NCBI GenBank assembly: GCA_963580455.1
Contig: OY756972.1
Span: 16,569,001 to 16,633,000, forward strand
Source: Euonymus europaeus
Taxonomy: Eukaryota; Streptophyta; Magnoliopsida; Celastrales; Celastraceae
Length of the DNA stretch: 64,000 bases
Direction: 5' to 3'
Position 1 is the first letter of the stretch. Each line of letters starts with the position of its first letter. This document shows positions 23,094-36,034 of the stretch, piece by piece. The notes under the pieces were generated by a model that had not been told where the DNA came from, made no database searches, and worked only from the letters and a program-made list of their open reading frames with translations. The position numbers were made by a program, and so were the translations under genes.

Positions 23094-26000
23094 TGTCGCA
23101 ACCGGTTTTGCCAAAGAAAAATTAAAGAAGTCGCCACTAATTGTAATTAGTGTCGCAACCGGTTTTGCGAAAGGAAAGCTTTAAAAGAAGAGTCGCCACC
23201 AATTGTAATCGGTGCAATTGGTCACCGAAAAATAATTTGGTCTGCGAAAATCTAGAAAAATGGGTAAGTGAGTTTGTTACGTATGAGGAAGGTGTGAGGT
23301 ACCCCACAACGTCTGTTTTAAAATAGTTACAAAATTAACTTTTATTATCTCATTATATGATTTTAAAAACATTGATTGTGACAAGGATACGTGCATGAGA
23401 GAAAATAATTATATACAAAAATATATCAAACTATGATAAAATAGGTTTTAGAAAATAAAAAAAAAACTCTTTTGAAATTGAATGAATTAATTTTACAAAA
23501 TGTCAACACTATATCGAAATAAGATGAAATAATTTTAGAAAACATAAAAATTATATTGAAAGTCTAATTTTGAGGTTCATGGAATTTTTCCATCCAATGG
23601 TCAAATTTCCTAGAAACACTCTCACCTCAAGAATCCTTTTGAGGGTGCATCCAATGCATTCCCCAAGTCAGTTCCATCGTAGGTAGAGACTTCCGATATA
23701 TTTTTTATAAAAAAATAAAATATACAATATAAATATTAAAGGTAAAGATAAAAATAAAATAATAAAATGAAAATGAAAATAATAATTAAAATAATTAATA
23801 AAAATAAAACAACGAAAGTAAAATGAAAAATAGGAGGAATGAAAAGTAAAACGAAGTTAAAATGTTGGGAACCAAGTTTTTGTGGACTATACGATATTGA
23901 ATTATCGCAAATCCCAATTTAAATATATTAACACTTTAAATCATACAATTTAAACACATAATCACATATCATGAAAAAAACACATCTTAAATAAAAACAC
24001 GTCATCGACATATAGTAAAAAAATAAGCACACATAGGAGGGACTCGGTTCCCGTTTTTATTTAGGCAATTTATCATTTCAACCATATTATTAAATTAGTA
24101 TGATTAAAAAATATGATTTATTTCCGAAAGGAGGTTATCATATCGAAGGCTCCGCACTTCATTAAATCCTTTTTCATCCAATGGTAGGGATTCCATCATT
24201 TTCCTCAAGAATCCGATTGAAAACATCCAATGTTATCCGATCGGTTCCGTCATCGGATCATCATTCAATACAATAATTAGGGCCTTGATAAACAAATAAT
24301 ACACCAATGAAAACAAACCCAACTCATTTCACGTTAGATAACAATACATCCTATGGGCAAGCAAAATCAAGCATTATTTTACCAAAAAGAACAATAACTT
24401 GAAAACCAATTCAACTTATCAAAATCCAGAACTCAAAATAAAGTCAACGGAAGTTTATCAATATATTACCCCATAAAAACATGAACACCCACACGACAAC
24501 TCAATAGTGGATTACTAACAGCATGCATGCACTTTGAAAGTCATAAATCTCTATAAAACTTCAAACCAATTCACAAGTTTACACTGAATTTAAATGTCTA
24601 AAATCCCATGAGACAACAAATTGACACAATCGAAACTAGCATTCATCGAATAGGTATATCGGAAATTTATGTGCAAGAACAAAAATGACATCGAGTATCC
24701 ACAAAAGAATATATGATATGCCGAGAGCCTCCGAGAAAAAATTAGTATCATGACAACATTAATCACAGAAAAATAAAAAGAATTACCAACACACTTGATT
24801 AAAATTGAGGAAAACAAGGATCGAGCACATGGAAATAATCATTTCTCCCAACCTACAATTCATCATATATACAAAGCCTTTAATTAGCACGAAGAGAATC
24901 GTGAATATCAATAGTAAGGATGGATTACGACAGGTTAATTGGGGAAGAAAGAATGATGCTATGGGATTTGTAACTCAGGAAAGTTTTGCGAACAGGGAAG
25001 GATTGGTAATAGTGAATTCGGGCTGTTGGATGAAGAAAAGAGTTCGATGGGCTGCAAGAATCAAGAACAGAGCACAACCGCCCCCCAGAAAATTCAATCC
25101 CTCTCTACTGAAATTCCCCTGGAATCTTTCTCCCCTCTACTTCGACTCGATCTCACCTCTTCTTCTTATACCACTAGCACCGAATCTACAACTCCCAAAA
25201 TCAACAAAATACAGCTCCTTATTGTCAACTCGAATCTACTTTTACCCTTTTTCCGAATCTATCTTTGAATTACAGCTCTCTCTCCCGCTATTTTCAAACC
25301 TCTGGCGCGTCTCTCCTTCTTCCCGTTTTTTCTGGCCAGCGGCGCCCGCCCCCCTTTTCTTTCATCTTTGTTTCTTTCTTCCTCCGTTTCACATTTCTGG
25401 AACAAAGGGCAAGCCCATTGGGTCGGGCTGCTAGTTGGGTCAAGGTATTGGACTTAAGTAATTTATTGGGGTAGTGATGTAATGATCTGGGCCCTTAACC
25501 AAATAGGTTAAGTTGGGCTTATTTATTGGACAAAAATTTCTCTTATAGGCTAAACTTCTAAACAAATGAATTGTGTTTGGGTCTTTTATTCATTTGAGTT
25601 GAGGTTTTAAGTGAGCTCCTATTGGGCCTCATAAATGGTGAAATTTTGTGGTTTTTTAAGCTTTAACAAAAATTCGGGTACAACAATTAGTGTAATTGAT
25701 CACCAAAAAATATTTTATCTATGAAAATCTTGAAAATGGGTAAGTGAGTTTGTTACATATGAGGAAGGTGTAAGGCACCCCAAAACGTCCGTTTTAAAAA
25801 CAGTTTCTAGTTTAATTTTTATCATCCCATTGAAAGATTAACAAAATCAAGCGTGGCGTATTAACAAAAATATATACATGGGGTATGATAATTATATAGA
25901 GTATAAAAACTATATTGAGAGTCTAATATTGAGGTTCATCGGACCCTTCGATCCAATGGTTAAGTTTCCATGAAACACTCTCACCTCAAGAATATCTCCG

Positions 26001-27927
26001 AGAGTGCATCCAATGCATTTCCCAAATTAATTTCTTCGTCGGTTAAGACTTTTGATATAATTTTTATACATAAATAAAATATGCAATATAGGTTTTAAAA
26101 AATAAAAATAAAATAAAAAATGTTGGGAACGGAGACTATATTTTGTGGCCTAAATGATATTGAAATTATCGTTAATCCTTGATAAACATATTAATAATTT
26201 CAATCATACAATGACATATAAAATCAAGCAACACAAAACATTTATGCAATTCATATATAATCACGAAAAGGACATGTTTCAAAAACAAATAACATGTTAA
26301 TGACATATTGAACTACTGACAATCATATATGGATGGGATCCCGGTTTCTTTTTTTGTTGGCAATCAATTATTTCAACTATGCTATTAAATTAATATGACT
26401 GAAAATTTATAATCAATTGCCTTAATGAAATCATTATATGGAATGTCTCTTGTAAAATCCCATCGGCCATCGCTATACAATAATTTTCAAATATAATAAA
26501 CACAAAACAAAGCCAAGTATTATACATAACCCTTGGCCCAACCCCCATTAAACTTCTACTCATTTTTAACCCAAATAAACAATTTAAGACTCAAACAAAT
26601 AAGTCACTCATACAAAGCCCCAAAACCTACGAAACTCATAAATCTGGCCCAATTACTACTAATTTCCATGTTTAAGGATGAATCAATCAAAAGTAAACGT
26701 TTCATAAAAACAATTAAACAAGAACCCCAAACATCCAAATTGTGAAAACCAAAGCATATGTATATGATACAGTGACCGCATTTTGAGTTATTGAATTCAC
26801 AGAACAAAAGAGACAGAAATCTATGAACTAGAGCTCACCTTTATACATATAAAAACTTTGCATCATCAACAAGAAACCTACTGCTTTAACTCATCCAATC
26901 CAAACAAGAAAATGGCCAATAACTAGAGGGGTTCCTTTATTATCATTGGCTTTGTGCAGTAAACTTTAATAAGTAAAAATGAAGATTTTTTACACCAGAA
27001 CTTTGACAGCCAAGGCACAAGGGATATGCCTCCAATGTAAAAACCCTAACTCGTCAATTACAAATAAACATTGTTATACAAAGGCATCCTTGTAGGATTT
27101 CTCCTTAGAGGTATAAAGTAAATTTTCCAATTATCATGACATAGATGCATCCAGCAGTTTTAAAACACCAATACAATCTTGTTATAAGTCAGAAAATTCG
27201 CCTTTATGTAAGATAATGCAGTTAACAACACAAGGAGGCATGATTCATCATACATATAGAATTAAATTCCCCAAAAGAATACAAGAATTTGGTAAAACAC
27301 TGATGCACTCTCTTATAGAAGATGTATTGCATGAGAACTTAAGCCACCCGAAAATAGATCAAAGCAATTTGAAAAAACAAGTAACTCCATGGTAACAAGG
27401 AGACATCAATGGTCCAAGATAATTAACAAAACAACCATTCTCTATATGAAATCACAACCACACAGCAAATTCAATTCCACATTTAATAAATTAACAATAA
27501 AGTCATCTATAATCCCCAAGCAGCACATGTAATTTGAGTTCTCTAGCAAAGAACCAAAATTGTGTTGAGTAGAGAATCAAGGAAGTGACAATTTCAACAA
27601 TTCCGCATATTGTATCAAAACAAAGAATTAGGCAACACATGTATCTACATAGACATTTCATACAACCCACAATTTATACATCCAAACAACTCGTGATTTC
27701 GATAAGCCCAGCTTCATATTTACAAAAAAAATCAATTTATTGGAAACCAAATTTTACCTTAATCAACACAATGGAACTAACAATCTGAGAGGTAAGGAAG
27801 TTGGGTGATAATGGATATGGATGTTGAGACGAACGGGTAGGTTGAGATGAGGCTAATTGGGGAAAGAGAAACGATGTTGCGGGTTTAGTATCTCAGGTAA
27901 TGGCTATGGATCAGTTTAGAACATTTT
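23094..27927 (-). mobile_element. Family A LTR, copy 3, interrupted by copy 2
   Basis: The plus strand starts TGTCGCAACCGG at 23094, the reverse complement of the family A right end. It runs 56 bp to ATTAG at 23150, is interrupted by copy 2, then resumes at 25691 with TGTAATTGATCACC, GGGTAAGTGAG and AACGTCCGTTTT in register. It continues to about 27.9 kb. Near 27800-27900 it still aligns with copy 2 (GGTTGAGATGAGGCTAATTGGGG versus the segment near 24937). The left half of the family (TGTTGTACCC end) is missing because a copia-type LTR follows at about 27928. No genes. Confidence 0.6.
23151..25685 (-). mobile_element. Solo LTR, family A, copy 2 (2.54 kb)
   Basis: Plus-strand ends are TGTCGCAACCGG and GGGTACAACA, the reverse complement of the family A ends. 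Flanks are identical ATTAG at 23146-23150 and 25686-25690. It is shorter than the 2.88-kb copy at 6048 and runs in the opposite direction. Its body contains the same reverse-oriented landmarks (CCATCCAATGGTC near 23591, the GTGAGTTTGTTACG block near 23269). No primer site or internal genes, hence a solo LTR. ORFs at 24805-25434 are in the T/C-rich leader-like part and are not conserved. Confidence 0.8.
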
Positions 27928-29239
27928 GGTTTCTCTCACCAAGATCGTTAGTCAAAAAATATGGAAATAGAATGCAGAAAATAAAAAACAAATCAGAACA
28001 CCAAGAATTTTACGAGGAAAACCCAACCTGGGAAAAATCTCAAGTCTATGAGCGACTAACCTTGAGGAACAATCCACTAATAACGAATCAGAAATACAAC
28101 CCTATCTTTGACCTAAAGACATCGCTCGTACATCCCATTCAGTGTTTTGCTTCAACCTCACACCCCCTAACAAAGTAGAGACTACTTTTGGATCTCCCAA
28201 AAGATTTTACAAACAAGGCATCACTCCTACTCACCACTCACACATGAATACCTCACTACAATTCTCTCTTCACTCTTTACTCTCAAATGAATAGCCTAGA
28301 ACAAGAAAATCTTGCAATATACGGAAGCAAAAACAACCACCCAATAACTTTGCATGGAACTTTCGTAACCTGATTTACTGGAAGTTATTCCTTTATATAG
28401 AGCAGCTTCTCACGTGAAAGACTTGACTGGATCTTGTTACTATCTTGATAAAGTCTTAAACCTGAATAACCAAGTTAGAATAAAACAAAATACTTAAGGG
28501 ATAAGACTTATATCTCCGTACATGATAATCATGATATACACCACTCCAATATGGGTTCTATTCTAACTAAAAGTCTAGTCCTACGTGTCATATTCCAACT
28601 AAAAGTCCAGCTATCATATTCAAACTAACACTCCTACTCACCACTCACACATGAATACCTCACTACAATTCTCTCTTCACTCTTTACTCCCAAATGAATA
28701 GCCTAGAACGAGAAAATTTTGCAATATACGGAAGCCAAAACAACCACTCAATAACTTTGCATGAAATTTCTGTGACCTGATTTACTGGAAGTTATTCCTT
28801 TATATAGAGCAGCTTCTCATGTGAAAGACTTGACTGGATCTTGTTACTATCTTGATAAAGTCTTAAACCTGAATAACCAAGTTAGAATAAAACAAAATAC
28901 TTAAGGGATAAGACTTATGTCTCCATACGTGATAATCATGATATACACCACTACAATATGGGTTCTATTCTAACTAAAAGTCTAGTTCTACGTGTCATAT
29001 TCCAACTAAAAGTTCAGCCCTCCTTTTAATGTCCTAATCCTCATAAAGACAATAATATTATCAAATAAACCAAACATGCAAATTGTTACCACTTCATATA
29101 TCAACTAAATACGATGCATGTAATCTTAAACACATGCAACCTGTTTCTGAGGCAGCTTACCGAGGTTACTTGAGCAACACATAGCTCATCACACAATTGT
29201 CAAATAAGAATTTACAACCTATGAAAATTCAAACCAACA
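27928..29239 (-). mobile_element. Copia-type 3' LTR with duplicated 407-bp segment
   Basis: On the minus strand it starts TGTTGGTTTG right after AAGGGGGAGAT (29250-29240). This is the polypurine tract plus LTR start typical of plant copia elements. The other end is near the CACCAAGATCGTTAGTC segment (27938), which recurs at 47802 in a second copy. The LTR contains a direct tandem duplication of 407 bp (28224-28630 and 28631-29020), each half with a TATA-like CTATATAAAG on the minus strand (near 28396 and 28803). The exact left boundary is approximate, because the expected CA end is not obvious. Confidence 0.6.
28224..29020 (-). repeat. 407-bp tandem duplication inside the copia LTR
   Basis: Two head-to-tail copies with a constant 407-bp offset (CTCCTACTCACCACTCACAC at 28224 and 28631; GTGAAAGACTTGACTGG at 28414 and 28821). 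A handful of substitutions separate them. Both carry a TATA-like element. Confidence 0.9.
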
Positions 29240-29250
29240 ATCTCCCCCTT
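29240..29250 (-). other. Polypurine tract of the copia-type element
   Basis: Minus-strand AAGGGGGAGAT immediately before TGTTGGTTTG is the standard priming tract/LTR junction of plant copia elements. Confidence 0.65.
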
Positions 29251-29364
29251 GACAATTGTGTGATCAAAACACCTGGATAAACACACATCATAGGCAACAT
29301 AATATACACTTAAAATCCATGCAAGCATTCACCGATTAATGTCCAACATAAACAAAACAAACAC

Positions 29365-31030
29365 ACCACTAAAACATGCATTTCTCAAGCTAGTCAAAAT
29401 AGTCATTTCTCAACCAATTCAATACACTCAATTATCAACTAATCAAAACGGACATTTCTCAACCAATCAAAACAGTAATTTCTCAACCAATTAAAACATG
29501 CATTTCTCAAGCTAGTCAAAATAGTCATTTCTCAACCAAGTAAATACACTCAGTTTTCAACCAATCAAAACAAACATTTCTCAACCTACTATAAACTGTT
29601 ATTTCTCAACCCATCAAAACATGCATTTCTCAACCTAGTCAAAATAGTCATTTCTCAACCTAGTCAAAATAATCATTTCTCAACCAAGTCAATACACTCA
29701 GTTCTCAACAAATCAAAATAGACATTTCTCAACCAATCAAAACATGCATTTTTCAACCACTCAAAATATTCATTTATCAACCCAGTCAAAATAGTCATTT
29801 CTCAACCAATCAAAACAGACATTTCTCAACCAATCAAAACATGCATTTCTCAACCACTCAAAATATGCATTTCTCAACATAATCAAAATAGTAATTTCTC
29901 AACCAATTCAATACACTCAATTCTCAACTAATCAAAACAGACATTTCTCAACCAATCAAAATAGTAAGTTCTCAACCAACCAAAACATGCATTTCTCAAC
30001 CACTCAAAATATGCATTTCTCAACCACTCAAAATATGCATTTCTCAACCAAGTCAAAATAGTCATTTCTCAACCAAATCAATACACTCAGTTCTCAACCA
30101 ATCAAAACAGACATTTCTCAATCCAGTATAAACAGTCATTTCTCAACCACTCAAAATATGCATTTCTCAACCTAGTCAAAATAGTCATTTCTCAACCAAG
30201 TCAATACACTCAGTTCTCAACCAATAAAAAAAGACATTTCTCAACCTACTATAAACAGTAATTTCTCAACTACTCAAAACATGCATTTCTCAACCACTCA
30301 AAATATGCATTTCTCAACCAAATCAATACACTCAGTTCTCAACCAATCAAAACAGAAATTTCTCAACCAATCAAAATAGTCATTTCTCAACCAAGTCAAT
30401 ACACTCAGTTCTCAACCAATCAAAACAGACATTTCTCAACCAATAAAAACATGCATTTCTCAACCACTCAAAATATGCATTTCTCAACATAGTCAAAATA
30501 GTCATTTCTCAACCAAGTTAATACACTCAGTTCTCTACCAATCAAAACAGACATTTCTCAACCAAGTCAAAAACAGTAATTTCTCAACCAATCAAAATAT
30601 GCATTACTCTACCACCCATCACATGCATTTCTCAACATAGTCAAAATATTCATTTCTCAACCAAGTCAATGCACTCAGTTCTCAACCAATCAAAATAGAC
30701 ATGTCTCAACCTAGTATATACATATATTTCTCAACCTAGTATAAACAGACATTTCTCAACCACGTCAAAACAGACAGTTCTCAACCACATCTAAACAGTC
30801 AGTTCTCAACCAATAAAAACAAACCGTTCTCAACCAATCAAAATAGGCAGTTCTCAATCAATAAAAACAAACAGTTCTCAACCAATCAAAATAGGCAGTT
30901 CTCAACCACGTCTAAACAGTCAGTTCTCAACCAATGCAAAAAAATTCAATTCCCATTTACTAACAAATAGTTCGATTCTCAACCTCACAATTACTCTGTT
31001 CTCAACTTGAATAACAATCAGTTCTCAACC
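29365..31030. repeat. Minisatellite, 24-25-bp unit with higher-order pattern
   Basis: The unit is close to CATTTCTCAACCAATCAAAACAGA, repeated about 65-70 times over 1.66 kb with variants (ACATGC, ATATGC, ATAGTC, GAC ends). The variant CAATACACTCAGTTCTCAAC recurs near 30079, 30204, 30324, 30395, 30520 and 30668. The spacing is often 120-125 bp, that is, five units, which suggests a higher-order repeat. The array lies about 115 bp inside the purine tract of the copia-type element, where its 3' untranslated region would be. Confidence 0.9.
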
Positions 31031-31673
31031 AATGAAAAAACATGAATGTCTTATGAACTAAAAAAAATCAAATTTTCAATAACTCCATATATATTCACGA
31101 AACTAAAACAACAAACCAATTTCAATGAATAATCAAGCAAAATTATGAGAGACAATTAAGAGAGAGAGAGAGAGAGTACCTCAATATGGTGAGAGATACA
31201 GAAAGGGAGAGAGCACACTATAGAGAGAGAATGTGAGATAGCACGGTAGAGAGAGAGAGTGACAAAGAGCACACAATCTTCTTCCTCTTATTTCCTTCTT
31301 CTTCTTCTTCCTCTATCTTAGAGACAGGGAATGAGTTGCATAAGAAGAAACAATGAAAAATGAGAAGCACTATGAGGCGTGAAGGGTTTGACTTAAATTT
31401 TTTTTTAAAAAAAAATTTGGTAAATGATTTTGGGGGAAATGATTATTAAGGGTATGTAGGACATTTCACAAGCCAAAAAGGTTATTTTAGATATTTTAAA
31501 AAAGATGGGGTTATTGTTATAATTTGGCTATTAAAAAGGATTATTTTTCAAAAAAATCCCAATAAAAACGCATTCTCATACCTTTTATAAATTTCTACCA
31601 TTGTATTTATACGTGGACACTTTTTCTCTGCAAACGAACACTGGCAGAAGCCAAACTGTACGGTCGAGATCCG
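31031..31673. promoter_or_regulatory. Spacer and upstream region of the YrdC-like gene
   Basis: Contains GA-rich microsatellites (31160-31260) and a TTC-rich block (31275-31315), then AT-rich DNA. No gene is visible. The last ~100 bp before the first in-frame ATG probably hold the 5' UTR. Confidence 0.4.
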
Positions 31674-34600
31674 ATGATAGCGTCCACGTTGTTCCGTTGT
31701 CCACCTACAGAGCTAAGACGACATATCGGTCCGTCCCCGGATCTTATTTCCATCGGCACGGCCAAGTGTTCTCGCCTCCGAGTCCTTGCCATGGCTGTAA
31801 AGAGAAGCCCCAAGCGCCTCAAATACTCTGCTCCTCTCTTCAACAAGGTTCTCCTCTTCTTTAAATCATTTTTCCTTTGGCTTTAATGTTATCTTATTCA
31901 TTTTTGTTATGGCGTTCGATAATTGGAAGGATGGTTTGCTCTATTTGGAAGTGGAGCCATCGGGAATGGATAGCTGGAAATTAGAGCCAATTGTGGAGCT
32001 TTTGAGAGAGGGCGCTGTTGGGGTCATTCCTACTGACACTGTGTATGTTAGTATGCTTTTTTTGCTCTTTCTGTATTTTGAATTGAAATATTTGGATCCA
32101 GGATCAAATAGTGTGATTAATCAATCTGCATAAGCCTCTAAATGCCCAATTTTAAGCTTTGGTTACATTATCCGCATTGATTATTTATCCCTGCTCAATC
32201 ATAGCATCAATTTCGTCCCATGTATATTTTTTGATTCTATAAGCTCGTTCTACATGCCAATTATTTTTTAGGCATTAATGTTCAATACACCGATTGCCCT
32301 TTGTCTGCAAATGCAGTGGTTATTTGTCATATTAACTGTTTACTGATTTGGAAATCTGTGTAACAATAAAGTAAAGGATCATGCTAAAGTTCCTGTTTAG
32401 TCATCTAATAAATTATTGTAAATGTATTTTTTCCTAGGTATGCCATAGTTTGTCATTTGAAAAACCACTCTGCCATTGAACGTCTCCGCAGGTTTGTACT
32501 ACTTGTATCAAGTCTAACTTAAAGAGTATTTAAGTTTAACTTGTTCATCTTTCATTCCTTTGGTCACTGTAGTTTTATATGTTTTTACATTGCAGAATCA
32601 AGAATATAGAAAGAACAAAGGCAAGGGGTGTCTAATCTCTTCTTTTGTGATTTCCTCAATCAGTCTAGGAAACCTCTGGCTGTCTGGCATGGCATGAGTT
32701 AATTAACTACTGACAGATAAAAGCTAGGGTTCTTTCGCTTAGTTTGATTGGATGGTCCATGCTTCGAAGCATCATAAACTTATTGTGTACTAATTTTTTA
32801 CTATTATTTCTTCCACCGTCTTTATATTTATGCTTTGGATCTCTATACCTCTGATGCAGCCCTTGAGTATATTATGCCACTCTTTCCGGGACATTGATAC
32901 ATACACAACAGGATTTCCTCGTGGTGACGGCCAAGGTCATACAAACATTTTTCGAGTAGTTAAGCATTGCTTACCTGGACCAGTAAGGAATTTCTTTGAT
33001 CTCACATCTGTTGGTTTTTAATGTGCATCTTGTATTTCATAAAAAAATGCTGCAGAAATCTCAGGCGCCTAGTAGTGGCGTTTCCAAACCAGGCTAATAG
33101 CATCCCTGTACTACTACCAACTATTTCATCTAGAAAAAGGAGAGAACAAAAGTCGAGACTTTGTTCTCCTACACCAATAATATATGAGTTCCTCTTTATT
33201 TTTCTCTTTGATGGTTGGAGATATTATAGGATATTCCTTAAGAAACTCTTAAATGTACATGATTGTGGGGTAGTCTGGACCTCTTGGTTGCTATGGTCTT
33301 TTGTATAATGATGCTGGTGAAGTTGGATTTCCAGTCTTCTGGAGTTTTTCTTGGTACTATAGGTTCCTCAATGTTAATTTTAAATGATGACATGTAATAG
33401 ATTTTCTGTGTGACAGTATACTTTCATCTTGAATGCAAGCAAAGAATTGCCCAAACAGTGTGTGAGATATGGATCAACAACTGCCAAATATACATCAAGG
33501 AAAAATGTTGGAGTCCGTATTCCTGATGATCCCATATGTAAAGCAATATTAGAAAAGATGGATGCACCATTGCTATCTACCAGGTTGGTTCAATTGTATG
33601 CTTTGTAAAAAAGGTAGTAGTTGCCAAACTTTGAGTCATTCTCTTTTGGTTTTATTTCAGCATGAGGATAACTTGAAGAGATTTTCCCCGTACCTTAACC
33701 CATATAGTACCCAAAAAAAAGAGACCAATTTACAATGATTAGCTGCTACTGCAATTTTTGTTTATTTTGATGAGTTCATATTGTAATACCAAATTCTTTT
33801 TTCATGTTAGTGTCAAGTGGCCCAAAGACGATGAATGGATGATAGATCCTGTTGTAATAGCCGAAATATATGGACCAGAGGTATGAATACGTATCCGTTT
33901 TATTTTGAAGATGGGGAACTCCATGGCCCTGATTATTGGCCTCCATTCCGCAGAATAATGGAAAGATAACAGCTCCATCAATATTCCATCACATCTCGTG
34001 AAGTCATAGAATTTTTCATGGCTTATTCTTTTCGTTCAGATGATGCTTCAATTATTATTGGAAGTTTTCTTTGTTTTCAACTATTTTTACTTAAAGTTCA
34101 TGCATATACTTTGGAGATTCAATAGCAAACTGAAAAACAGAGCAGGGAGCCGCAAAAAAAATCTCTCCTTTCCTTTTACGAGTTTCTTATCTGATGATAG
34201 TGATGCTTTTGTATTTTCTTATACAGATTTGGTAACATCAATGTGAAGTACAATTGGACCCTACCTCCATCTTCTTTTGTAAAATGTACAGGCATCCCAC
34301 CACACTACTAAGTTTGAGGGAACTGAATTTGAGGAAATAACCTTGTCTTCTGATATGCATATTACTGGTTATTAGGCTATATTCGTCTGAATTTCTATTA
34401 TATTTCCATGTGTCAATACTTTTCTTATTTGCTTTCTCTAATTGAGTATTATAATTTATGTCAGGGGCTTGATTTTGTTGTGGATGGTGGGATAAGAGTG
34501 GCTGATCCATCCACTGTAGTTGATATGACAGGGAGTTCTCCAAAAATAATTCGGCAGGGAAAGGTATTTGAATCTGATATTACTTTCAATTTCAATGTTC

Positions 34601-34971
34601 AGTTAATGTTTTTTTTCCTCTCCATGTCACTTCGGTTTCTGTACTTCGAAAATGGCATTTCTTGGATCTTATCTTGAAATAAAAATGTATATACCAGGGC
34701 TGTGTCATTGTTTTTTTTTTTTGTTTTTTTTTTAAAGTTTTTGCAAGTTCTTGAATTTTGCTGGTAACCTTAGTTATGAGATACAAAATAGTTTGATGAA
34801 AAATACTATCATAATGGAATAACTATACCCTCCTTATTTCTTATCCTGTTCACTTGACACTTGATTTCATTATCTTTTGATGTTCAGGGACCTAAATTAC
34901 AATGGATGGTAGCAGAAGACGAGGATGAATCTGCTTTACAGGGAGATGATATCACATCTTCCTCCACTTGA
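31674..34971 (+). CDS. YrdC/Sua5-family threonylcarbamoyl-AMP synthase-like protein
   Basis: Nine exons: 31674-31847, 31930-32042, 32438-32491, 32596-32620, 32860-32982, 33417-33583, 33811-33880, 34465-34563 and 34888-34971. From the second in-frame ATG (31791, MAVKRSPKRLKYSAP) it gives 263 residues; from 31674 about 302, with an extra N-terminal stretch that could be an organelle-targeting peptide. YrdC-domain hallmarks are seen in order: VIPTDTVYAI, IERLRRIKNIE, KPLSILC, PGPYTFIL, VGVRIPDD, STSVKWP, GLDFVVDGG and PSTVVDMT. The family makes threonylcarbamoyl-AMP from threonine, bicarbonate and ATP for the t6A modification of tRNA. Plant homologues are often labelled RibB-like for historical reasons. 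Intron 4 uses a GC donor (AAG|GCAAGG at 32621). The frame is intact. Confidence 0.92.
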
Positions 34972-36034
34972 TAAAATCTACAGAACTGTAATGCATAAAT
35001 TTAGGTCGAAGTGCTGTGTTATGGTGACTTGACATTTCAGTTCTGTTCAGCACAGCACCTCCTTGAGAGAAGTAAATAGAATATTATTAGGTTTTGTAAC
35101 TATATTAGTTAATGAAGAGTTGCCTTGCAACCGGAAGCTCTCCTTCGAAGAGGCAATGGTGCAGGTCATGGCTTTCTCTCAACGTATTATTTATGGTGGT
35201 TATGTGTTTAGTGTTAAATACTTAATTATGTGGAGTTAGGTTGTATCCATGGATTTACTTTAAGATGCTCTGATTTGTATTTAGAGGGAATAAAACAAAA
35301 TTTCAGAAGTATTTCTTGATCTGATTTTTGGTTTCTGAAGACCTTGAAATTACAAAAGCTTTAGCCAATTTTATTCTCTCATTTATATTAAGGGGAACAT
35401 GGAGCAATAATAATACTATATAATGGAATTTAATATAACCATCTAGGTCTGGCCTAGTTGATTTGAACGAATTATTTCTACTCAAAGGGGATTCAAGTTT
35501 CACTTCCTACATCGATATTCAGTAACTCGTGAACATAAAATCTTGTGTTAGATGTTTACTGAACGCAATAAGTTTTCATACAATCTATCTTATTGTCTTG
35601 TGATCATGGAATCAGTTTTTATACAACTTATCTTATCATCAGGTGAAAAATTTATGTGCATCCGAGTTGGGTACTATACCGGATATCGAAATGGTAAACT
35701 TGTAAGTATTGACTGTCGAGTAACAGGATTTAACAGCTGTTGTTGTTGAATCCGGTGGAGTGCAAGGCAATGCATACATTTGTCTCTCAAAATATGAAAC
35801 GAAGTTCAAATTAGAAATGATTATTGAGTAGTCTAATTAAAAGAAGAGGAAAAAAAGCAACAAAAGTGATCTTTAAATGCACAGTTATGAGACTGACAAC
35901 AGCAGTTGTGGTAGTTGCCTAACCTTTTCTATGTACTCGACAAACAATCAATGTCTGTCTCATCTACTCCTACTAGTACTACTAATTTAGCTTCCTTTAT
36001 TGTTTACAATTTTCTTTTCTTGAATGTGAAAGAT
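34972..36034. other. Intergenic region between the YrdC-like and membrane-protein genes
   Basis: About 250 bp of probable 3' UTR, then AT-rich spacer. A tRNA-like SINE remnant may lie at 35445-35515: GGCCTAGTTGATTTGAACG as a weak box A and GGATTCAAGTTTCACTTCC as a weak box B. The promoter of the next gene should lie in 35750-36000. No ORF of note. Confidence 0.4.

Noticed and set aside
24805..25434. 209-codon ORF
   Set aside because: Inside the solo LTR at 23151-25685; composition follows the T/C-rich leader region and there is no recognisable domain.
29365..31030. Regularly repeated 24-bp units resembling a CRISPR array
   Set aside because: Units are contiguous without unique spacers, the genome is plant nuclear DNA, and no cas genes exist. 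It is a minisatellite.
34238..34543. 101-codon minus-strand ORF
   Set aside because: Antisense to intron 7 and exon 8 of the YrdC-like gene; no independent support.
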